Assembly: GCA_964413935.1 (NCBI GenBank)
Contig: CAYPTY010000013.1
Coordinates: forward strand, 34,315 to 98,314
Source of the DNA: CAYPTY01 sp964413935
Lineage (GTDB): Bacteria; Bacteroidota; Rhodothermia; Balneolales; Balneolaceae
Length of the DNA: 64,000 nt
Direction: 5' to 3'
The notes beneath the pieces were generated by a model. The model was not told the origin of the DNA. It saw only the letters and a program-made list of their open reading frames with translations, and searched no databases. The position numbers were made by a program, and so were the translations under genes. Shown here piece after piece: positions 1 through 9,738 of the stretch (positions are counted from its first letter, which is position 1; each line of letters opens with the position of its first letter).

Positions 1-142
1 GCACCTCTCTTACTGCCGTTCCAAGAAGGCATGAAACCGAAGTAAAGCCCTAAAAACGGCCATTCACATTTTTTTACCGACTTGTTGCATCTCAATCATT
101 AGATTCGTTTTCTGTTATCTCTCTTAAACCAACGATTGATTT

Positions 143-3100
143 ATGAAAGCAATGCGCTCTTCTCTTTTCTTAATGCTGATCTTGTGCTTCAGCTTCGGAA
201 CCCAGAATTCAACTGCCCAGGAAGTTTTCGGACATGGCAGTGAAACCACTGATCCTGCCGTTGATCCCGTGCTGCTTCAGGAGCTGGAATACCGCAACAT
301 TGGTCCGTTCAGGGGTGGCCGTTCTGTTGCCGTAGCCGGCCACGACTCCAATCCCTATGTTTTTTACACCGGTTTTGCCGGAGGGGGCGTTTATAAAACC
401 GAGGACGGCGGAAATTCATGGTTTAATATTTCCGATGAATATTTTAAAACGGGCTCAGTGGGAGCCATCACTGTTGCGCCATCGGATCCGAATGTAATTT
501 ATGTGGGTATGGGCGAAACGGATATCCGGGGAAATATGAGCCCGGGCGACGGTATGTATAAATCAACCGATGGGGGTAAAACCTGGGAGCATATTGGCCT
601 GGGGAATTCCGCTTTTATTGGCGACATCGAAGTACATCCTTACAATCCGGATATGGTCTGGGTAGCCGCGATGGGACAGCTTTTCGGAACCGAAGGTAAT
701 GATGAGCGCGGGGTTTATATGTCAACCGATGGGGGTAAAACCTGGCAACGGGTACTTTATGTGAATGACATGACCGGCGCGGTTGATATCGGCGTAGATC
801 CCAATAATCCGCGGATTCTGTTTGCCGCTATGTGGAGAGCCTATCGCTCGCCATGGGAGATGAGCTCCGGCGGCGAAGGAAGCGGATTGTACCAGTCCAG
901 AGACGGGGGTAAAAACTGGTCCAATATTTCCACCCGTCCCGGATTACCCAAAGGCACGCTGGGTAAAATCGGCGTGAATGTTTCACCGGTTAATTCTGAG
1001 ATTGTGTACGCCATGATCGAAAATGAAAACGGGGGCTTGTTCAAGAGTACCGATGGCGGCGACACCTGGAGACGCATCAACAAAGAAAGAAAATTACGAC
1101 AACGCGCCTGGTATTACACCAAAGTGATCCCTGATACCAAAAACGAAGACATTGTGTATGTGCTGAATGTTCAGTTCCACAAATCAACGGATGGAGGACG
1201 AACCTTCAGCAGTATTGGAACTCCGCATGGCGATCACCATGACCTCTGGATTTCATCCGCCGACCCGAATCGTATGATCATCGGTGATGATGGAGGCGGT
1301 CAGGTTACCTACAACGGAGGGGAATCCTGGTCCAGTTATTACACATCCGCTACTGCCCAGATTTATCAGGTTTTTGCGGACAATCAGTTCCCGTACATGA
1401 TTTACGGTGCCCAGCAGGATAACAGTACTTTTGCCATCAAAAGCCGGACTGCGGGCAGCAGCATTGGAGAGCGTGATTGGTGGCCTGTTGCAGGCGGGGA
1501 ATCCGGTTACATTGCCCCGGATCCTGAAAACCCGGATGTAACCTACGGCGGCTCTTATGGGGGGTATCTGAATAAGTACAATGCCAAAACCCGCATGAGT
1601 GACCGCATTGATGTATGGCCTGACAATCCCATGGGTTCCGGTGCGGATGTACTCAAATATCGTTTTCAGTGGACCTTCCCGATTGTGGTCTCCCCGCACA
1701 ATTCGGATGTACTCTACGCTACCTCTCAGCATGTACATCGCTCAACCGATGAAGGCATGAGCTGGGAAACCATTTCGGATGACCTTACCAGAAATGACAA
1801 ATCCAAGCAGGGTGAATCCGGCGGACCCATCACCAAAGATGATACTTCTGTAGAGTACTACAATACCATTTTCACCTTTGTGGAATCGCCCATTGAAGCG
1901 GGTCTGCTCTGGGCCGGATCAGACGACGGACTGATCCACATTTCCCGCGATAATGGCGAAACCTGGCAAAATGTAACGCCCAAAGGAATGCCTGAGACCA
2001 TGGTCAGCATTCTGGATGCCTCCCATCATGATCCGGGCACGGCTTACTTCGCAGCCACACGCTATAAATTCGGGGATTTCCAGCCTATGATTTATAAAAC
2101 CAGCAATTATGGTAAAAGCTGGAAGCGCATCAACAATGGAATTCCATCCACCGACTTCACCAGAGTTGTGCGGGAAGATCCCAATAAAAAAGGATTGCTG
2201 TATGCCGGTACGGAAACCGGTATGTATGTCTCCTTCAACGACGGGGAAAACTGGCAGCCTTTTCAGCTGAACCTGCCACCGGTACCTGTCACAGATCTGG
2301 CCTTGCAGAATGAACATAAAGACCTGATTGTGGCCACACAGGGACGTTCATTCTGGGTATTGGATGACCTGCAGGCTCTGCATCAGATCAACGATGAACT
2401 TATGAACAAACAGGCTGCGCTTCTTGAACCGGAAGACACCTACCTGTTCGGACGGTCCTTTAACATCCCGGCCGGAGCCACCGCCGGGCAGAATCCGACC
2501 AGTGGAATCGTAGTCTATTACACGCTGAATGCGGATTTGGATGAGGAAATCAAACTACAGTTCTCGGACTGGAATGATGAAGTGATTCAAACCTTCTCCA
2601 GCAAAACAGATCCACGCGGACGCCCGGTAAAAGAATCCGAAGAATTTTATGAAGAAGAAGAACGTCAGCGAAACGGAGTGCCGACCGTACACGCGGGCCT
2701 GAACCGTTTTGTATGGAATCTCCGCTATCCGGATGTGACCAGGATCAACGGAACTCAGATACTATGGGCCGGGGGAACCGGCGGTCAGCAGGCCCCTCCC
2801 GGAACCTACCAGGTTAGCCTGTGGATAGGGGATGAAATGATCGCCAGAGAGGAAGTGGATGTGCTGAAAGATCCGCGCCTGACCGATGTGACCGAGGATG
2901 ATATCATGGCCCAGTTTAATCTGGTTCGGGATATCAAAGCCAAACTGGATACCACGCATAAAGCCATCAACAAAATCCGTGAAGTGAGGGGTGAAATATC
3001 TGAGGCGCTTGCGGAATCAGGTGATAATGAAGAAGCGAAAAACCTGGCCAAAGAAATCCGTAAAGCCCTAACGGAAATTGAGCAGGCGCTGGTGCAGACC

Positions 3101-3346
3101 AAAGCGGAATCCATTCAGGATGTGCTCAACTTCCCGATTCGCCTGAATAACAAACTGGCAGCATTATCCTCTACGGTGGAAACCGGCCTCGGCCGACCCA
3201 CGCAGCAGCAGTATGCCGTATTTGCTGATCTTTCGGCTAAAGTGGATGCTCAGCTGGAACGCCTGAAACCTATTCTGGAAGGGCAGTTTGAACAGTTTAT
3301 TCAGGAAATCGAGAATCCGGCTATACCCATCAATAACGAGCGCTAG
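143..3346 (+). CDS. Secreted BNR/Asp-box beta-propeller protein (VPS10/sortilin-like)
   Basis: The 1067-aa product starts with a signal peptide of about 25 residues (hydrophobic FLMLILCFSF, cleavage near TAQ|EV). A second Met at codon 4 is an equally good start. At least nine Asp-box/BNR motifs of the type S-x-D-G-G-x-T-W run from about residue 86 to residue 700 (for example STDGGKTW near 141 and again near 194). This pattern fits the large sortilin/VPS10-like propellers often annotated as 'glycosyl hydrolase' in Bacteroidota. No glycosidase active site is visible, so an enzymatic role is not claimed. Residues about 930-1010 are Lys/Glu-rich and probably coiled coil. It is likely periplasmic or exported; I see no clear type IX sorting domain. 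It converges with the Spy-like gene with no intergenic base. Confidence 0.85.
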   Translation: MKAMRSSLFLMLILCFSFGTQNSTAQEVFGHGSETTDPAVDPVLLQELEYRNIGPFRGGRSVAVAGHDSNPYVFYTGFAGGGVYKTEDGGNSWFNISDEYFKTGSVGAITVAPSDPNVIYVGMGETDIRGNMSPGDGMYKSTDGGKTWEHIGLGNSAFIGDIEVHPYNPDMVWVAAMGQLFGTEGNDERGVYMSTDGGKTWQRVLYVNDMTGAVDIGVDPNNPRILFAAMWRAYRSPWEMSSGGEGSGLYQSRDGGKNWSNISTRPGLPKGTLGKIGVNVSPVNSEIVYAMIENENGGLFKSTDGGDTWRRINKERKLRQRAWYYTKVIPDTKNEDIVYVLNVQFHKSTDGGRTFSSIGTPHGDHHDLWISSADPNRMIIGDDGGGQVTYNGGESWSSYYTSATAQIYQVFADNQFPYMIYGAQQDNSTFAIKSRTAGSSIGERDWWPVAGGESGYIAPDPENPDVTYGGSYGGYLNKYNAKTRMSDRIDVWPDNPMGSGADVLKYRFQWTFPIVVSPHNSDVLYATSQHVHRSTDEGMSWETISDDLTRNDKSKQGESGGPITKDDTSVEYYNTIFTFVESPIEAGLLWAGSDDGLIHISRDNGETWQNVTPKGMPETMVSILDASHHDPGTAYFAATRYKFGDFQPMIYKTSNYGKSWKRINNGIPSTDFTRVVREDPNKKGLLYAGTETGMYVSFNDGENWQPFQLNLPPVPVTDLALQNEHKDLIVATQGRSFWVLDDLQALHQINDELMNKQAALLEPEDTYLFGRSFNIPAGATAGQNPTSGIVVYYTLNADLDEEIKLQFSDWNDEVIQTFSSKTDPRGRPVKESEEFYEEEERQRNGVPTVHAGLNRFVWNLRYPDVTRINGTQILWAGGTGGQQAPPGTYQVSLWIGDEMIAREEVDVLKDPRLTDVTEDDIMAQFNLVRDIKAKLDTTHKAINKIREVRGEISEALAESGDNEEAKNLAKEIRKALTEIEQALVQTKAESIQDVLNFPIRLNNKLAALSSTVETGLGRPTQQQYAVFADLSAKVDAQLERLKPILEGQFEQFIQEIENPAIPINNER

Positions 3347-3907
3347 TTAATCTGAACCGTTACGGTTCTGACTTCTTCGGGGGCCGCGACTGCGCGGCTC
3401 TCTTTGATTTCGGCCCTCTTCCATACGGCGGCCCTGAGGATTGAGCAGCATGGCGATGCGTCCGGCTGCCTGATTAAACTTCTCCAGCTGCTCAGGCCGG
3501 CAAAGACCTTTAATGTCATTAAAATGCTGGAAGGTGAGTTTTTCCATCCGGCTAACATGACTGCCCATCTCTTCAGCCAGGGAGTCAACAAAGGTACTGA
3601 CGATTTCAGGCTGGTTCAGATGGCGATACAGTTGCTGCCGGTTTTCGTGCATGGCATTCATTACAGGACGTACACGTTCAAAATGGGTTCTTCTCAGTTG
3701 CTGCAGTTCCTGCACTTGGGCTTCATCGAAATTCAAGCGGTTTGAAAGCACCCGGGTGGTCAGATCGCGTCTTATTTCAGGTCGCTGATTTGCTTTCCAG
3801 CGCACATTTTGTAGCACAATGATGCTGAGGGTAATCAGATTCAGTACAACCAGAATGCTGATGGTCCACTTGGTAAGGCGATTGCTTCTGCTCTTCTCTT
3901 CGCTCAT
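3347..3907 (-). CDS. Membrane-anchored Spy/CpxP/CnrX-like periplasmic protein
   Basis: The 186-aa protein has a short charged N terminus, one membrane anchor (about residues 14-34), and a helical periplasmic part. That part is rich in Gln, Arg and Glu and carries two LTxxQ-like segments (LNFDEAQVQEL and CRPEQLEKFNQ). This is the architecture of the Spy/CpxP/ZraP/CnrX 'metal_resist' superfamily. The C-terminal 30 residues are Arg/Asn-rich and look disordered. Its start overlaps the stop of the anti-sigma-like gene by four bases (ATGA), so the two are translationally coupled. Position behind an ECF sigma factor suggests it is the sensor of the module. The ligand (metal, misfolded protein, other) cannot be read from sequence. 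Confidence 0.7.
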   Translation of the reverse strand: MSEEKSRSNRLTKWTISILVVLNLITLSIIVLQNVRWKANQRPEIRRDLTTRVLSNRLNFDEAQVQELQQLRRTHFERVRPVMNAMHENRQQLYRHLNQPEIVSTFVDSLAEEMGSHVSRMEKLTFQHFNDIKGLCRPEQLEKFNQAAGRIAMLLNPQGRRMEEGRNQREPRSRGPRRSQNRNGSD

Positions 3908-4218
3908 TCCAGTTCCTCGTCAAGGGTTTGATACTGAGGAAAGTAATCGTCTACAACCGTGCTGTAATCGTCGGATGGTGCCGTACTGCTGCCCTGAAGC
4001 ACACTGAAGAGCAGGATTCCGTTTAAGAGCATGATGGTGATGAGGGCAGCGACTTTCATCCAGTCCATAAGGTGGAAGCTGGCCTGAGGTGGATGTTGCT
4101 CCAGCCTGGATTCCACTTCAGACCAGAAGTCATCGGATGCCTGCAGCATTTCATGGGAAGTCATTTTGTCTAAAGCTTCCGCTGCTTTTTGATTGATATG
4201 TTCTTCTCGTTTATTCAT
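3904..4218 (-). CDS. Small single-pass membrane protein, probable anti-sigma factor
   Basis: The 104-aa protein has a charged cytosolic N-terminal half (residues 1-50), one transmembrane segment (about 54-73) and a short acidic outer tail ending DEELE. It lies between an ECF sigma gene and a Spy-like sensor. The order and size match CnrY-type anti-sigma factors, which bind the sigma through a short cytosolic helix. The usual zinc anti-sigma motif (HxxxCxxC) is absent and there are no cysteines, so it is not a ZAS-family protein. The function is inferred from context and topology only. Confidence 0.6.
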   Translation of the reverse strand: MNKREEHINQKAAEALDKMTSHEMLQASDDFWSEVESRLEQHPPQASFHLMDWMKVAALITIMLLNGILLFSVLQGSSTAPSDDYSTVVDDYFPQYQTLDEELE

Positions 4219-4252
4219 GCCTGTGTTGGGTTAGACGACATCGAAATAAAAA

Positions 4253-4849
4253 TCATTCGTTCAGTTGACGGTAGAATTCTTCCAGTTCAGTCCGGAGGTT
4301 GGTTTTGGCCCGATGCAGCAGGGATTCAACGGCTGAGGTCGTTTTTTCCATGACGGCTGCAATTTCCTGATAACTGAGTTCCTGATAATTGGCCAGTGTA
4401 AAGGCAATGCGCTGATTTTCGGGTATTTGATTCAGTGCCTGCCGAATGGCCTCAGCCTGTTGCTTGCGGATCAGGTCTTCTTCCGGATCATTCAATCCGC
4501 CCCGCAGTAATTCCAGCGAGGGTTCTTCTTTTTGAGCAGAGGTTGCCGAATTGAAAGCCCGGCGTTTCAGCCGTTTTTGTTTGCGTACCTCATCCAGTGA
4601 TTTCCGGGTAGCGATTTGGTAAATCCAGGTGAAGAGATTTGAATCTTCCCGGAACTCGGGAAGTGAACGGTATACCTCAACAAATACCTCCTGTGCCAGG
4701 TCTTCAGCAAACTGCCGGTCCTGAACAAATCCATAGCAAAGATTAAGCACAGGATTTTTGTAAGCTTCCACCAGCTTGCGGAAAGCCTCCCGGTTACCCT
4801 GCTTCAGCAGGGAAATGGATATGTCAGGTTCAGTTTTAATAGCGTCCAA
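4253..4849 (-). CDS. ECF-type RNA polymerase sigma factor
   Basis: The 198-aa protein has sigma region 2 at about residues 20-90 (AEDLAQEVFVEVYRSLPEF, then LFTWIYQIATRKSLDEVR). A linker follows, then region 4 at about 140-190 (IPENQRIAFTLANYQELSYQEIAAVM plus a helix-turn-helix with AVESLLHRAKTNLR). No sigma-1.1 or region 3 is present, which is typical of ECF factors. The reading frame begins at TTG; a stop lies three codons upstream and no alternative ATG exists near region 2. It heads the sigma/anti-sigma/Spy-like operon, 40 nt after glgP. It probably recruits core polymerase to an envelope or metal-stress regulon. Confidence 0.9.
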   Translation of the reverse strand: MDAIKTEPDISISLLKQGNREAFRKLVEAYKNPVLNLCYGFVQDRQFAEDLAQEVFVEVYRSLPEFREDSNLFTWIYQIATRKSLDEVRKQKRLKRRAFNSATSAQKEEPSLELLRGGLNDPEEDLIRKQQAEAIRQALNQIPENQRIAFTLANYQELSYQEIAAVMEKTTSAVESLLHRAKTNLRTELEEFYRQLNE

Positions 4850-4889
4850 ATTTGGTTAGACGCTAAAGATTAGCAAAAAATGCGCTGAA

Positions 4890-7370
4890 TTATTTCTCGT
4901 CCAGCTTTACTGGCTTTACTTCCCAGATTTCTTCCGCATAATCCATGATGGTACGGTCGCTGGAGAATTTACCCATATTAGCCACATTCAGGATGGCCTT
5001 GCGAATCCATTCATCCTTATTGGTAAACAGCTGGCTTACTTCTTCCTGCGTTTTAACATAGGCTTCGAAATCCGCACATACCATGAAATAATCTCCTTTG
5101 TGGAGTATGGCATCAATAATCGGTTGGAAAAGATCCGGCTCATCCGGACTGTAAAACCCATTTTTGATCTGATCCAGCGCCAGCTTCAGTTCTTTATTGG
5201 AATAGTAGTAATCCATTGGATTGTATCCGGAGCGGCGCAGGTCTTCTACTTCATCAACCGTATTACCGAAGATGAAAATGTTGTCATCACCTACCTCCTC
5301 CTTGATTTCCACATTGGCACCATCCAGCGTACCAATGGTCAGTGCACCATTAAGGGCAAACTTCATATTACCAGTACCTGATGCTTCCATTCCTGCTGTT
5401 GAAATCTGCTCGGAAAGATCAGCTGCCGGAATCATTTTCTCGGCCACTGTAACACTGTAATTCTTCAGGAACAGGCACTTCAGCTTATCTGAGGTTTCCG
5501 GATCATTATTAATCCGGTCTGCAATACTGTTAATCAGCTTGATGTGCATCTTAGCCATGTGATAGCCAGGTGCCGCCTTACCTGCAAAAATTACCGTACG
5601 GGGGGTGAACTCCATCTCAGGATTTAGTTTCAGGCGATTGTACAAGGTAATCACATGAAGGGCCGCCATCAGCTGACGTTTGTACTCGTGAATCCGCTTG
5701 ATCTGAATATCGAACATACTGTTCGGATCCACTTTCACTTTGTCTTTAAATTCGATGTAAGCAGCAAGCTGTTCTTTATTGTATAGCTTAATTTTATCAA
5801 AGCGTTTTCTGAAGTCAGCATCATCTGCATAAGGCTCCAGTTTCTTGAGTTCATCCAGATTGGTAATCCAGGAATCGCCGATTTTCTCGGTGATGAGATC
5901 GGCCAGTTTACGGTTGCACTGACGTAACCAGCGACGCGGGGTAATTCCGTTGGTTTTATTGGTAAATCGCTCAGGATAGACTTCATAAAATTCAGAGAAC
6001 ATATTCTCCTTTAGAAGCTGTGAATGCAGCGCAGCCACCCCATTGATTTTCTTGGAGCCCACAATACCCAGATGCGCCATGTGAACCACCGGATCTTCCC
6101 CTTCACTTACAATGGCCATGCGCTTTTGCTTGTTATGATCTTTGGGATACTTGGCTTCAATTTTATCCAGGAATCTGCGGTTTATTTCATAAATGATGTG
6201 CAGATGTCGAGGCAGCAGGTTTCGCATCAGTGAAACCGGCCATTTTTCCAGAGCCTCGGGCAGCAGCGTATGATTGGTGTAGGCCATTGTATTTTTAGTG
6301 ATATCCCAGGCTTTATCCCATGGCATATCATTCTCATCCAGTAACACCCGCATCAGTTCAGGAATGGCCAGGTTAGGATGCGTATCGTTACACTGAATAG
6401 CCACCTTCTCAGGTAGCTTGGTCCAGTCATCATTGTACTTGCGGAAACGACGAAGGATATCCTGCATAGATGCCGAAACCAGAAAATATTCCTGCTTCAA
6501 TCTCAGTTCTAGTCCGTGAAATACCTTGTCGTTTGGATACAGTACCCTTGAAATATTTTGCTCCAGCTGCCGGTCCCGCACGGCATTCATATAATCACCC
6601 TGATTGAAACTCTGCAGATTCAATCCATTGGCTGATTCCGCTTTCCAGAGGCGAAGATTGTTTACAATACCGTTTTTGTATCCGGGAATGGGAGTATCAT
6701 AAGCAATGGCAAGGGTATCATTGGTGTCTCTCCACTCATATTCCAGCTCACCGGATGATTTTTTGTAGATATGCTCATGCCCGTAAAACTTTACCGCATA
6801 CTGCAGGTTGGGGCGCACAATGTCCCAGGGATTACCATATCGCAACCACATATCCGGCTTTTCTACCTGATACCCATTCTGAATGTCCTGATAAAAGATT
6901 CCATAATCATAGCGGATACCGTAGCCCATTGCCGGAATACCCAGCGTGGCCATTGAATCCAAAAAACAGGCGGCAAGCCGACCAAGACCGCCATTGCCCA
7001 GACCGGCATCCCATTCAGCGAAACGGAGTTCACTATAATCCAGTCCTATATCATCCAGAGCTTCAGCAACCACATCCTGTAATCCCAGATTGATCACCAT
7101 ATTGTCGAGCAACCGGCCGATCAGATACTCCATCGAAATATAATAGACTCTCTTGGTGTCGATGGCGTAGTAATGCTGTTGTGTTTTGAGCCATGCATCG
7201 TGAAGGCGGTCCAGAATGGTGAGTACAACGGCACGGTAATCGTCCCAGTCGGTGGTGGAGAACTCATCTCGGGAAAGGGTATGACGAAGATGGAGTTTGA
7301 TATCTTCGCGGATGGTATCTACATCGAAGCCGGAGCGAATCTGTTCTCCGGAAATTTTCTTGGTTGACAT
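4890..7370 (-). CDS. glgP: Glycogen/alpha-glucan phosphorylase
   Basis: The 826-aa enzyme (family length 790-850) releases glucose-1-phosphate from glycogen or maltodextrin ends. It has the early family block GLGNGGLGRLAACFLDS, TNGITPRRWL in the middle, and the pyridoxal-phosphate lysine motif EASGTGNMKFALNG with the Schiff-base lysine at about residue 670. All phosphorylase blocks are intact. It is first in the leftward stretch ahead of the ECF sigma gene. glgB and malQ lie some 7 kb away on the other strand, so breakdown and branching genes sit in one region but not one operon. Whether it prefers glycogen or maltodextrin is not readable. Confidence 0.97.
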   Translation of the reverse strand: MSTKKISGEQIRSGFDVDTIREDIKLHLRHTLSRDEFSTTDWDDYRAVVLTILDRLHDAWLKTQQHYYAIDTKRVYYISMEYLIGRLLDNMVINLGLQDVVAEALDDIGLDYSELRFAEWDAGLGNGGLGRLAACFLDSMATLGIPAMGYGIRYDYGIFYQDIQNGYQVEKPDMWLRYGNPWDIVRPNLQYAVKFYGHEHIYKKSSGELEYEWRDTNDTLAIAYDTPIPGYKNGIVNNLRLWKAESANGLNLQSFNQGDYMNAVRDRQLEQNISRVLYPNDKVFHGLELRLKQEYFLVSASMQDILRRFRKYNDDWTKLPEKVAIQCNDTHPNLAIPELMRVLLDENDMPWDKAWDITKNTMAYTNHTLLPEALEKWPVSLMRNLLPRHLHIIYEINRRFLDKIEAKYPKDHNKQKRMAIVSEGEDPVVHMAHLGIVGSKKINGVAALHSQLLKENMFSEFYEVYPERFTNKTNGITPRRWLRQCNRKLADLITEKIGDSWITNLDELKKLEPYADDADFRKRFDKIKLYNKEQLAAYIEFKDKVKVDPNSMFDIQIKRIHEYKRQLMAALHVITLYNRLKLNPEMEFTPRTVIFAGKAAPGYHMAKMHIKLINSIADRINNDPETSDKLKCLFLKNYSVTVAEKMIPAADLSEQISTAGMEASGTGNMKFALNGALTIGTLDGANVEIKEEVGDDNIFIFGNTVDEVEDLRRSGYNPMDYYYSNKELKLALDQIKNGFYSPDEPDLFQPIIDAILHKGDYFMVCADFEAYVKTQEEVSQLFTNKDEWIRKAILNVANMGKFSSDRTIMDYAEEIWEVKPVKLDEK

Positions 7371-7421
7371 ATCTGATGAAGTTTATTCTAAATGAAGCTG
7401 AGTAAATGTAATAGCTTTGGA

Positions 7422-8303
7422 TTACTCTTCTATGTCTTTTTTGTAAACACCGAAGTCAGGCTCAAATCCGGGTCGGGTAAGATTGGCCGGGAATCCGAGG
7501 CTATGAAACGACTCATAGGCCTGAATAGCAACAAAATCCTGGCGGAAGAGTCCGAAAACACTGGAACCGCTTCCACTCATGCTGGCATAGCTGGCCCCAA
7601 AGTCGTACATCTGATCCTTGATATTGCCAATGAGGTCATGCCGCGGAAAAACGGAGGTTTCCAGATCGTTTTGAAGAAAATTAGGCCATTCATCCAGGTC
7701 TTCATCCAATAAAATATCCTTTACGGAATATTCACTGCCCATTTCAGGATTGAAAAACCGGTAGGCTTCAACGGTTGAGGAGGAGAACTTGGGGTGAACG
7801 GTAACGATCCAGGCATCCGGTTGTATATCAAGCTCCTCAATCTCTGTTCCGGTACCTGTTCCGATGCCGGTTTTTCCATAGATAAAGAGCGGAATGTCCG
7901 CTCCGAGCCGTCCGCCCAGTTCAGCCAGCTCATCAACACTAAGACCCAGAACAAGGATTTTATTCAGCATCCGCAGCGTAGTTGCTGCATTCGAAGAGCC
8001 GCCGCCCAGCCCGGCTCCGATGGGTATTTTTTTATCCAGAGTTATTTCGAAGTGCTCCGAAAATCCGGTTTCCTTTCGAAGCAGATTCAAAGCCCGAACG
8101 ATCAGATTGTCTTTTTCACCCGCAAGCTCCTGATGTTCCGTTACAAATTGTGTGGCTGAAGCCTGTCGCATACTAATCCGGTCGCTCCACTCAATAAAAC
8201 AAAAGCCGGTTTCCAGCTCATGATATCCGTCTTCCCGTCGCCTTTTGATGTGCAGGCCCAGGTTAATCTTGGCAAAAGAATCGGAAATCCAGAGGTCGCT
8301 CAT
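7422..8303 (-). CDS. ispE: 4-diphosphocytidyl-2-C-methyl-D-erythritol kinase
   Basis: This GHMP kinase phosphorylates CDP-ME in the non-mevalonate isoprenoid pathway. From the chosen start it is 293 aa. It opens with the substrate-binding block FAKINLGLHIKRREDGYHEL (catalytic Lys about 12), followed by the ATP loop PIGAGLGGGSSNAA and a C-terminal GHMP motif ASMSGSGSSVFGLF. The open frame extends 25 codons further upstream, but that stretch lies inside cca and shows no homology. The ATG at 8303 directly follows the cca stop (TGATATG), so the two are probably translationally coupled. Confidence 0.95.
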   Translation of the reverse strand: MSDLWISDSFAKINLGLHIKRRREDGYHELETGFCFIEWSDRISMRQASATQFVTEHQELAGEKDNLIVRALNLLRKETGFSEHFEITLDKKIPIGAGLGGGSSNAATTLRMLNKILVLGLSVDELAELGGRLGADIPLFIYGKTGIGTGTGTEIEELDIQPDAWIVTVHPKFSSSTVEAYRFFNPEMGSEYSVKDILLDEDLDEWPNFLQNDLETSVFPRHDLIGNIKDQMYDFGASYASMSGSGSSVFGLFRQDFVAIQAYESFHSLGFPANLTRPGFEPDFGVYKKDIEE

Positions 8304-8304
8304 A

Positions 8305-9717
8305 TCAGCTGCTAAATTCTTCTTTGTGTTGTTGGATGTAGTTGATAGCTGCATCGTGATCATTGGGAATATCACCATTCAGGATGGCTTCCTTTACGGC
8401 ATCTTTCACATCGCCAATAAGCCTGCTTGGTCCCACATCAAAAATTTCCATGATTTCTTCTCCGCTCACCGGATTCTTCCAGTTACGGACCCGGTCTTTC
8501 TCCTCCACTTCTTTAATCTTTTCCTCCACTACATCGAAATTCCGGAGGTAACGCGCCACTTTGGATTCGTTCTTACTGGTGATGTCGGCCCGGCAGAGGG
8601 TCATCAGCGAATCTATATCATCACCGGCATCAAAAATAAGCCTGCGTACGGCACTGTCGGTTACATCGGAATCGACCAGCGCAATGGGACGAAGATGCAG
8701 CCGCACCATTTTCTGCACAAACTTCATTCGATGATCCAGGGGCAGATGTAATCGCCGGAAAATCCGCTCGGTCCATTTGGCACCCAGCGCATCATGCCCG
8801 TGAAACGTCCAGCCAATTCCATCCTGATAGCGTTTAGTGGGTGGTTTGGCGATGTCGTGCAGGATGGCCGTCCAGCGGAGCCAGAGATCCTCGGTCATCT
8901 CTGCCGTGTTGTCCAGTACCTTCAGGGTATGCCAGAAGTTGTCTTTATGGCGATGACCATTCACTTCATCCACACCGTGTAAATCCACCATTTCCGGCAG
9001 AAATTCGTTGAGCAGGCCGGTTTTGAAAAGCATGGTGAAGCCGATGGAAGGCTTTGGCGATAGGATAATCTTATTCAGCTCATCCGTGATACGCTCCATG
9101 GAAATGATGGACAGCCGGTGGGCCATTTTGGTGATGGCCGCAAAGGTTTCTTCCTCAATGCGGAAGTCAAGCTGAGTGGCGAATCGAACAGCCCTCATCA
9201 TGCGGAGCGGGTCATCATCAAAGGTCTTCTCCGGATCGATGGGTGTGCGGATAATCCGGTCTTTCATATCCTGCAAGCCCTGAAAAGGATCGTGAAGGGT
9301 ACCAAAACTATCCGGATTCAGCGACCAGGACAGCGCATTGATGGTGAGGTCTCTTCGAAGCTGGTCGTCTTCAAAGGTGCCGTCTTCCACGATGGGTTTC
9401 CTGGAATTCCGGCGGTAACTTTCTTTGCGCGCGCCTACAAACTCCAGATCCAGGTCATCGAATTTGACCTGCGCCGTACCGAATTGCTTAAAAATGGCGA
9501 GATGAGCTCCGGGCACTTTCTCTGCAACCGCTTCAGCCAGCTGTATTCCGGATCCCATGGTTACGAAGTCGATATCCAGGGGGCCGTCTTTTACAATTCT
9601 TCCGAGAAAGTAATCGCGTACATAGCCGCCCACCACATGCACTTCCTGCCCAATGGAATCTGCAGCTCTGCCTACTATTTGCAGGGCTTCAATATGTTTT
9701 TCTGGCAGATCCTTCAA
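8305..9717 (-). CDS. cca: CCA-adding enzyme / poly(A) polymerase family tRNA nucleotidyltransferase with HD domain
   Basis: The 470-aa protein has the class II nucleotidyltransferase head (VVGGYVRDYFLGR at about 28-40, then the catalytic DID at 48-50). The RRDLTINAL block, the poly-A polymerase RNA-binding helices and a downstream HD phosphohydrolase motif (AILHDIAKPPTKRY) follow. It should add or repair the 3' CCA end of tRNAs. The C-terminal 60 residues are charged and helical. It is followed immediately by ispE and preceded by a nested hairpin. A separate poly(A) polymerase activity cannot be excluded, because the two activities cannot be told apart reliably by eye. Confidence 0.93.
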   Translation of the reverse strand: MKDLPEKHIEALQIVGRAADSIGQEVHVVGGYVRDYFLGRIVKDGPLDIDFVTMGSGIQLAEAVAEKVPGAHLAIFKQFGTAQVKFDDLDLEFVGARKESYRRNSRKPIVEDGTFEDDQLRRDLTINALSWSLNPDSFGTLHDPFQGLQDMKDRIIRTPIDPEKTFDDDPLRMMRAVRFATQLDFRIEEETFAAITKMAHRLSIISMERITDELNKIILSPKPSIGFTMLFKTGLLNEFLPEMVDLHGVDEVNGHRHKDNFWHTLKVLDNTAEMTEDLWLRWTAILHDIAKPPTKRYQDGIGWTFHGHDALGAKWTERIFRRLHLPLDHRMKFVQKMVRLHLRPIALVDSDVTDSAVRRLIFDAGDDIDSLMTLCRADITSKNESKVARYLRNFDVVEEKIKEVEEKDRVRNWKNPVSGEEIMEIFDVGPSRLIGDVKDAVKEAILNGDIPNDHDAAINYIQQHKEEFSS

Positions 9718-9738
9718 TGAATCAGTTTGGGTCTAGTC

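Noticed and set aside
3383..3398. GCCGCG-ACTG-CGCGGC hairpin as terminator of the BNR gene
   Set aside because: It lies inside the convergent Spy-like gene in its Arg-rich tail and is not followed by a clear T-run; coding composition explains it.
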